NCBI GenBank assembly: GCA_012798435.1
Contig: JAAZNF010000025.1
Coordinates: 1 to 64,000 of the forward strand
Length of the DNA: 64,000 nucleotides
Direction: 5' to 3'
Source of the DNA: Myxococcales bacterium
GTDB taxonomy: Bacteria > Myxococcota > B64-G9
The notes beneath the pieces were generated by a model that saw only the letters and a program-made list of their open reading frames with translations, searched no databases and was not told the origin of the DNA. The translations under genes and the position numbers were made by a program. Positions 58,515 through 64,000 of this stretch are shown here, piece by piece. Numbering within the stretch: the first letter of the stretch is position 1; the number at the start of each line of letters is the position of its first letter.

Positions 58515-60962
58515 ATGCTCGCCTTGCTGCTGCCGGTGTTCCTGTTGCAGCCCGCCGCCGAGATCCCGACCCGCGAGCTTCGCGCCGTGCGGGCGGATGT
58601 CGCGCCGCGGATCGATGGCGATCTGTCCGACCCGGTGTGGCGCCAGGCGGCCCCGAGCGGCGGCTTCACCCAGCGCTTCCCCCACGCCGGCAAGCCCTTC
58701 GAACTCGAGACTTCGGTACGCGCGGCCTTCGACGGGGAGGCGCTGTACTTCGCCATCGAGTGCGACGATCCCGAGCCCGGGCGCATCCTGGCCCCGGTGA
58801 CCCGGCGCGATCGGCAGATGGAGAGCGACTGCGTCTCGGTGTACATCGACAGCCGCCTCGATCGGCGTACCGCCTTCTTCTTCTGGGTGAACGCCGCCGG
58901 GGTCAAGGCCGACGGCACGGTGGCCAACGACAACGTGGAGAGCCTGGACTGGGACGGGGTGTGGGAGGCGAGGACCCGCGTCACCGCGCGCGGCTGGCAG
59001 GCCGAGCTGCGCATCCCGCTCTCTCTGCTGCGCTACCAGACCGGGCGGGAGGTGAGCTTCGGGCTCAACGTGGTGCGCAACGCCTCGCGCCTCGGCCAGG
59101 TGGGCTCGTGGCAGCACGTGCCGCTCGGCACCGGCGCCTGGGTGTCGCTCTTCGGCCGGCTTGCGGGCCTCGAGCTGCCGGAGCACCCGGTGTGGATCTC
59201 GTTCGCCCCGTTCGTGGCGGCCCGCCCGGCCATCGACGACGCGGGCCGGGCGGCCATCGCGCCGCTGGACCTGGGCCTCGACCTCAGCGCCGCCCTGGGG
59301 CGCGACGTCAACCTCACCGCGGCCATCAACCCCGACTTCGGCCAGGTGGAGGCCGACCAGGTGGTGCTCAACCTGTCTACCGTCGAGACCTTCTTCCCGG
59401 AGAAGCGACCCTTCTTCCTGGAGGACAAGTCGCTCTTCGAGCTGCCCTCGTTCGGGGACATGGCGCCGGTCACCCTGGTGTACACCCGGCGCATCGGCCG
59501 GGCCAGCCGCGAGCCGGATCTCGAAGACGGCGAAGAGCTGCTGCGCGCGCCGCCGCCGGCGCGCATCCTGGGCGCGGGTAAGATCGCCGGCGCCAGCGCG
59601 GGCCGGCTGGTGTTCGGGGCGCTCACGGCGCTCACCGCGCCGACCACGGCCCGGGTGCGGCTCGCCGACGGCAGCGAGACCGACCGCGAGGCCGAGCCGC
59701 TGGCCTCGTACTCGGCGCTGCGGGTGCGGCAGGAGTTCTGGGAGAACTCGTCGGTCGGGCTGCTCGCCACCGGCATGTTCGCGCGCGGGGCGGGAGAGGC
59801 GCTGGCCGCGGCCGCGGACAGCCAGCTCGAGTTCGGCGGCGGAAGGTATCAGGTGGTGGGGAAGCTCTTCGGGAGCTACCTCTCCCCCGAGCGCTACCGC
59901 TTTCAGGACCGCTACACGCGGGCGTTTCTGGAGCGCGACGGTGGCGCGGGGTACGGCGCGGAGGCGCTGCTGCGCCGCAAGGGCAGCGGCGCCCTGGTCG
60001 GCGCCATCGGCGGGCAGCTGCGCTCGCCCAACCTTTCGGTGAGCGACATGGGCTACCTGGACCGCCCGGACCTGCTGTTCGGTTTCGGCTGGCTACAGTG
60101 GCGGCAACTCGAGCCGCTGGGCCCGTTCGCCAACATCTCCGTCAACCTCAACGCCTGGACCCAGGCCAACACCGGCCTCGAGCACGTGGGGAGCGGGTTC
60201 AACGCGAACGGCAACTTCACCTTCCAGAACCAGTGGTTCCTGTGGGCTTTTGTGAATACCCACCCGCCCTACTGCTCCGACCGCGAGGCGCGCGCCCCCG
60301 GGCGGGTGCTGGTGTGCTTCCCGCGCTGGGTGTGGGAGGGAGGCTTCTACGTCAGCGCCGACAAGCGCCTTCCGCTGGCGGGCGATCTCGGCTTGTACGC
60401 CGGCAGCACCCAGCGGGGGACCTTCGTGTCCGTCGAGGGCGCGCTCTACCTCAACCCGCAGCCCCGCCTCCAGATCGAGCTCATCCCCTCGTACTCGCGC
60501 ATCGTCGGCTCCGTGCGCTGGATGGACACCTGGGATGTGGGCGGCGAGGAGCGCTTCTTGTTCGCCGAGCAGCACTCCGAGTACTGGAACCTCGTCCTGC
60601 GCGCGACGTTCTCCGTGAGCCCCGAACTCAGCCTGCAAGGGTACTCGCAACTCTTCCTGGCGGCGGTGGACCACGCCAAGAAATTCGCGCCGGCCCTCCC
60701 GGTGGACGGCCGCATCGACACCGGCTCGCTCGCCTTCGACGCCACCGTCCCCGACGACTACGACGAGGGTCTGCTCGCGCTCAACCTGGGGCTTCTCCTT
60801 CGCTGGGAGTACCGGCCGGGTTCCCTCGTCTACCTGGTGTACACCGGCGCCCTGGGCCAGAGCGACTCGGTGGCGGACTTCCGCTTCGGCCGTGCCCTCG
60901 AGGACGTGTTCGCGCTCCCTGGTACCCACGCGCTCCTGTTCAAGCTCTCGTGGTACGTCTAG
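58515..60962 (+). CDS. DUF5916-type outer-membrane protein with CBM9-like domain
   Basis: An 815-residue protein from ATG 58515 (GTG 58500 possible). A signal peptide (LALLLPVFLLQPAAE) is followed by a CBM9-like beta-sandwich (about 25-215; PRIDGDLSDPVWRQA, DSRLDRRTAFFFWVN, GWQAELRIPLSLLRY). Then comes the DUF5916 part (NPDFGQVEADQVVLNLST, EKRPFFLEDKSLF) and a C-terminal beta-barrel ending in the outer-membrane signature LLFKLSWYV. Carbohydrate or metal-ligand binding is suggested by the CBM9 fold; transport is unproven. A repeat element begins at its stop codon. Confidence 0.8.
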   Translation: MLALLLPVFLLQPAAEIPTRELRAVRADVAPRIDGDLSDPVWRQAAPSGGFTQRFPHAGKPFELETSVRAAFDGEALYFAIECDDPEPGRILAPVTRRDRQMESDCVSVYIDSRLDRRTAFFFWVNAAGVKADGTVANDNVESLDWDGVWEARTRVTARGWQAELRIPLSLLRYQTGREVSFGLNVVRNASRLGQVGSWQHVPLGTGAWVSLFGRLAGLELPEHPVWISFAPFVAARPAIDDAGRAAIAPLDLGLDLSAALGRDVNLTAAINPDFGQVEADQVVLNLSTVETFFPEKRPFFLEDKSLFELPSFGDMAPVTLVYTRRIGRASREPDLEDGEELLRAPPPARILGAGKIAGASAGRLVFGALTALTAPTTARVRLADGSETDREAEPLASYSALRVRQEFWENSSVGLLATGMFARGAGEALAAAADSQLEFGGGRYQVVGKLFGSYLSPERYRFQDRYTRAFLERDGGAGYGAEALLRRKGSGALVGAIGGQLRSPNLSVSDMGYLDRPDLLFGFGWLQWRQLEPLGPFANISVNLNAWTQANTGLEHVGSGFNANGNFTFQNQWFLWAFVNTHPPYCSDREARAPGRVLVCFPRWVWEGGFYVSADKRLPLAGDLGLYAGSTQRGTFVSVEGALYLNPQPRLQIELIPSYSRIVGSVRWMDTWDVGGEERFLFAEQHSEYWNLVLRATFSVSPELSLQGYSQLFLAAVDHAKKFAPALPVDGRIDTGSLAFDATVPDDYDEGLLALNLGLLLRWEYRPGSLVYLVYTGALGQSDSVADFRFGRALEDVFALPGTHALLFKLSWYV

Positions 60963-61084
60963 CCTCCGCCCGACCTGTGCAGTCAAGGGCCTGCGGTGGC
61001 TTCGCGACTCGCTGCGCTCGCCCTTGACGGCGGTCGGGTTACGGCTGGAACAGCCGATATGAGGAGCATGCGGGCATGCCCCTC
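60961..61084 (+). repeat. double-hairpin intergenic repeat, copy 3
   Basis: Same length (124 bp) and order as copy 1, starting inside the TAG stop of the upstream gene. Stems are AGCC/GGCT, CCCGACC/GGTCGGG and GCAGTCAAGGGC/GCCCTTGACGGC (one mismatch). The following palindrome (61061-61084) has decayed to GAGGAGCATGC/GCATGCCCCTC. The rest of the gap to 61262 holds no gene I can support. Confidence 0.8.
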
Positions 61085-61262
61085 ATCGCCAAAGAGGCAT
61101 TCGTCTGGTTCGGGTTTTGCCCTGTCAGCAGGTCTTGTCCGGCCGTTTCTCGGGGGTTCGAGAATGCGAGGTGCCAAGTCCCCATGCCCGGAACAAGCGC
61201 GGTGGGGTCAGATGGTGTATGCCTTGCGGACCCGGTGGGGATTGGCTACACTCCGCTCGCCC

Positions 61263-61772
61263 ATGCAGCCAGACCATCCAAGCGGCAACGCACCTGTGGA
61301 TGAACCCGTCCCGCGGCGGGCGTTCGTGGCGCGGCTCGGGCACTGGCTGGCCGGGCTGGCGGCGGCCGCGGCGGCGGTGGTGGCGGGGGTATTTTTGGCC
61401 CCGGCGGCGAACCGGCGCTCGCGGCGCGTGCTGCTCGGCACGGACGGCGATTTCAAGGTGCGCACCGTAACCTGGGTGCGCCATAGCGACCTGTTCGTGC
61501 TGCGGGAAGAGGAGGGCTTCGGGGTGTTCTCGGCGCGCTGTACCCACCTGGGTTGTATCGTGCGCCGCACCGCCGAAGGGTTCGTGTGCCCCTGCCACGG
61601 GGCGCGCTACGACGCCTACGGTCGCGTGATCGCCGGGCCGGCGCGCCGGGCGCTTCCCTGGTACCGCATCGTGCGCGGAAGCGACGGGCGGCTGTGGGCC
61701 GATCTCTCCGCGGAGGTCGAAAGCGGCCGGCTGGAGGCGATCGTCTCGGCTGCGCCGGGGGAAGGCGCATGA
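61263..61772 (+). CDS. Rieske [2Fe-2S] protein of a bc-type complex
   Basis: A 169-residue protein. A twin-Arg-like basic start (PRRAFVARLGHW) precedes one TM helix (about 28-48). The Rieske ligands are CTHLGC and CPCHG, with the usual spacing, followed by GPARRALPWYRI. It carries electrons from quinol to the cytochrome partner in the inner membrane. Its stop overlaps the cytochrome b start (ATGA). Confidence 0.93.
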   Translation: MQPDHPSGNAPVDEPVPRRAFVARLGHWLAGLAAAAAAVVAGVFLAPAANRRSRRVLLGTDGDFKVRTVTWVRHSDLFVLREEEGFGVFSARCTHLGCIVRRTAEGFVCPCHGARYDAYGRVIAGPARRALPWYRIVRGSDGRLWADLSAEVESGRLEAIVSAAPGEGA

Positions 61773-63112
61773 GCCGGTTCCTGGCCGAGTTGGGCGATGC
61801 CCTGCGCGCCTTTCCCGAGTCGCTGCGCCGGGTCTTCCGCCCCGGGGTGAGCGGGCCGGACGATCCGAGCAGCGCGCGCCTGCGGCGCAACCTGCTATTC
61901 CACCTGCATCCGCTCAAGGTCCGGCCGCGCACGCTGACCTTCTCCGCCACCTTCGCGCTCGGGCTGTGCACGGCCACGCTGTTCTTCCTGCTGCTCTTGT
62001 CGGGGCTTTTTCTGATGATGGTGTACACGCCGGACCCGCAGCGCGCCTACGCCTGTATGCAGGATCTCCAGTGGGCCATCCCGGGTGGGGCCTTCTTTCG
62101 CGCGCTGCACCGGCTGGCAGCCCACGGCATGGTGGTGTGCGCGGGGCTGCACCTTCTGCGGGTGATGTTCGCGGCCGCGTACCGGCGGCGCGAGCTCAAC
62201 TGGTTCTTCGGGCTCTCGCTCCTCTTGCTCACCGCCGGGCTGTCGTTCACCGGGTATCTCTTGCCCTGGGACCAGCGCGCCTTCTGGGCGGTGAACGTCT
62301 CGGCTTCGATGCTCGAGAACGTCCCCGGCGGCGAGACCCTGCGCGGCTTGCTCCTGGGCGGGCCGGACATTGGCGCGGATACGCTGGTCCGGTTCTACAC
62401 GCTGCACGTGGCCCTGCTGCCGGCGCTGCTCGCCGGCCTGTTCTTCCTCCACCTGTGGCGCATTCGCAAGGACGGAGGGCTGGCCGGAGGCGAGGCCCAG
62501 GAGGCCTCGGTACCGGCCTGGCCGGACCTCGTCTTGCGCGAGGCGCTGGTGTTTCTCTTGGTGGTGCTGGCGCTGGTGGTGCTGTCGGCGCTGCATGACA
62601 CGCCGCTGGGCCCGCCGGCCGATCCGCACCGACCGGACAACCCCGAGAAGGCGCCCTGGTACTTTTTATGGCTACAAGAGGCGGTCAGCCACTCGGCCGT
62701 CGCCGGCGGCGTGGTGCTGCCCGGGCTGCTGATCGCGCTGCTCGCGCTCCTGCCGTTTCTCGATCGCGGCGACGAGGGAGTGGGGCGGCTGCTGTCGAGC
62801 CCGCTCGGGAGGCGGTGGGCGTGCGGCGCCTTCGCGCTCGCGCTCGCGGTGGGAGCGGCGCTGCAATGGTGGTCGATCGCCGGGGGAGACGCGCCGGCGC
62901 ACCCCGATCTCCTCAACCCGTCCTCGGGGATGATGGCACTCTCGCTGCTTGCGCTGCTCGTGTGCGGGATGCGCACCGGCTCGGTGCGGCTGGGCGTGTT
63001 CTGCGCCATGGCGGTGCTGCTGGCCGCGGTGCTCTTGTTCCTGGTCACGGGGCTGTGCCGGGGGCCGGAGTGGCGCTTCTTCTGGCCCTGGGAGGAATGG
63101 CCGGTTGCCTAA
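61769..63112 (+). CDS. cytochrome b of a bc/b6f-like quinol oxidoreductase
   Basis: A 447-residue membrane protein with about eight TM helices. Haem ligands are in LHRLAAHGMVVCAGLHLLRV (13 residues between the His pair) and LHVALLPALLAGLFFLHLWR (14 between), the spacing of b6-type proteins. The Qo-site region has GYLLPWDQRAFWAV, and a PEKAPWYF-like sequence stands for the PEWY motif, as in PDNPEKAPWYFLW. N- and C-terminal halves are fused in one chain. The multihaem cytochrome gene overlaps its end. Confidence 0.92.
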   Translation: MSRFLAELGDALRAFPESLRRVFRPGVSGPDDPSSARLRRNLLFHLHPLKVRPRTLTFSATFALGLCTATLFFLLLLSGLFLMMVYTPDPQRAYACMQDLQWAIPGGAFFRALHRLAAHGMVVCAGLHLLRVMFAAAYRRRELNWFFGLSLLLLTAGLSFTGYLLPWDQRAFWAVNVSASMLENVPGGETLRGLLLGGPDIGADTLVRFYTLHVALLPALLAGLFFLHLWRIRKDGGLAGGEAQEASVPAWPDLVLREALVFLLVVLALVVLSALHDTPLGPPADPHRPDNPEKAPWYFLWLQEAVSHSAVAGGVVLPGLLIALLALLPFLDRGDEGVGRLLSSPLGRRWACGAFALALAVGAALQWWSIAGGDAPAHPDLLNPSSGMMALSLLALLVCGMRTGSVRLGVFCAMAVLLAAVLLFLVTGLCRGPEWRFFWPWEEWPVA

Positions 63113-64000
63113 GCCGAGCATACCCGGGCGCTCCTTGCGCATCGCCATCGCCGTCGCGGCCGGCGCGCTCCTGCTGGCGCTGATCGCGGTGGCGTGGCGC
63201 GCGCTGGATCCGCCCTGGCGCGACATCCAGCGAAAAGCGTACCCGGCCGATCCGCCCGGGGTGGTGGAGATCGCCGCCTGTGCCGGGACGCTGGACCGCT
63301 GCGCGACCTGCCATGCGGATCACGATGCGCCGCTCGGGCCGCCCCGTTGCCGCGCCGCCGAGACACTTCAGGCGCAGCATCCGCCGGGGCGTTTCGGCTG
63401 CAGCGCTTGCCACGGCGGCACCGCGCGCGCTCTCTCGCCCGAGATCGCGCACCGCATGCCCGGCACGAGGGAGAAGGATCCGCTGCTCACCCCGCCGCAC
63501 CTCGAGGCGTCCTGTGGCCGCTGCCATGTTCCCGCAAGACGACCGGGGATGGAGCGCTTGTATGCCGGGGCTATGAAATTCCTCGAGCTGGGATGCCTGC
63601 TCTGTCATCCTTTGGAAAAGCAGGGCCGGGGGAGCTGGGACTTCGGGCCGGATCTGCGCGCGCTGGGCCGTCTCTCGCCGCGCTACCTCGGCGACGCGCT
63701 GCTCGAGCCGACCAAGAACTTCGCCGGCTCCAGCATGCCCTCGTTCGCGCCGGCGCTCGCAGACGATCCGGCCGCGCTCGAGGCGCTGGTGATCTTCCTC
63801 GAGAGCCTCGCCTTGCCCCGGCCGCGGGAGTGCAACCAGCGCATACGGGCCGACGGCTTGCTGGCGCTCTCCTGCGGCGCGTGCCACGCGGGAGAGGGTG
63901 GCGCGGCCCGCGGCGCCTTCGCGCACCGCTGCGACTACATCCTCCACAACGCCTCGCGCTTCTCGTGCCGGGCCTGTCACGAAAAGACGGTGCCGGCGGG
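63105..64000 (+). CDS. membrane-anchored multihaem cytochrome c (partial)
   Basis: The frame from TTG 63105 (GGAGG at 63091-63095) is open to the window end, giving 298 residues so far. One N-terminal TM helix (about 11-30) is followed by six CxxCH haem sites: CATCH (66), CSACH (99), CGRCH (137), CLLCH (164), CGACH (257) and CRACH (288). More may follow beyond the edge. Position after Rieske and cytochrome b shows that it replaces cytochrome c1 as the electron acceptor. A di-/mono-haem domain pattern (FGPDLRALGRLSPRYLGDAL ... PTKNFAGSSMPSF) lies between sites 4 and 5. Confidence 0.88.
   Translation, partial: MPKPSIPGRSLRIAIAVAAGALLLALIAVAWRALDPPWRDIQRKAYPADPPGVVEIAACAGTLDRCATCHADHDAPLGPPRCRAAETLQAQHPPGRFGCSACHGGTARALSPEIAHRMPGTREKDPLLTPPHLEASCGRCHVPARRPGMERLYAGAMKFLELGCLLCHPLEKQGRGSWDFGPDLRALGRLSPRYLGDALLEPTKNFAGSSMPSFAPALADDPAALEALVIFLESLALPRPRECNQRIRADGLLALSCGACHAGEGGAARGAFAHRCDYILHNASRFSCRACHEKTVPA

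Overview
The window is high-GC, densely coded DNA with many ATGA/GTGA-type start-stop overlaps. Its gene content is FHA and Ser/Thr-kinase signalling, a PhaR-type regulator, an ArsA-like ATPase pair, many lipoproteins with TPR repeats, a full nuo operon, Rieske/cytochrome b with a multihaem cytochrome c, and several sigma-54 promoters. This points to a deltaproteobacterial or Myxococcota-type respiring bacterium. That is an inference from gene content; no rRNA gene is present.

Layout. 1-11.4 kb: an FHA protein with a lipoprotein, an acyl-CoA synthetase, a TPR protein with a degenerate peptidase-like domain, an AAA ATPase overlapping a cNMP-binding/Ser-Thr kinase, a polytopic membrane protein and tRNA-Pro. 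11.5-18.1 kb: PhaR-like protein, orphan ParA, then a coupled run of two ArsA-like ATPases, YjbQ, a TPR lipoprotein and an M48 peptidase. 18.1-20.4 kb (minus strand): five small genes whose sizes, order and sequence features match the type III secretion (T3SS) translocon cassette sseA-sseB-sscA-sseC-sseD, behind a sigma-54 promoter. 20.7-34.8 kb: nuoA, a fused nuoBCD, and nuoE to nuoN. 34.8-36.5 kb: a CrtC/AttH-like lipoprotein, repeats and tRNA-Ser.

36.5-54.7 kb looks like an accessory region beginning after tRNA-Ser. It holds a DnaB-like protein with a ruined P-loop, an unknown protein with two hydrophobic segments, an orphan DNA methyltransferase, an AddB/AddA-like nuclease-helicase pair, a gene broken by two in-frame stops, an Mrr-type nuclease, and a module of a small protein, an AAA ATPase and a sigma-54 activator. 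55-64 kb: a beta-propeller/phosphoesterase lipoprotein, an AT-rich small membrane protein, a DUF5916-type outer-membrane protein, and a Rieske-cytochrome b-multihaem cytochrome c operon cut by the window end.

The most unusual signal is regulatory. Five near-consensus sigma-54 (-24/-12) promoters occur. Three (translocon cassette, DnaB-like gene, unknown gene at 38.9 kb) share upstream TGTCC/GGACA half-sites, two of them with the same 11-bp motif TGTCCGGATTT. The other two are divergent and flank a single inverted repeat lying midway between them, next to a gene for a sigma-54 activator with a DHH-phosphoesterase-like sensor domain. A second signal is a family of intergenic repeats: three copies of a roughly 125-140 bp double-hairpin element with compensatory base changes, and a duplicated promoter, leader and lipoprotein-signal module placed before two unrelated genes.
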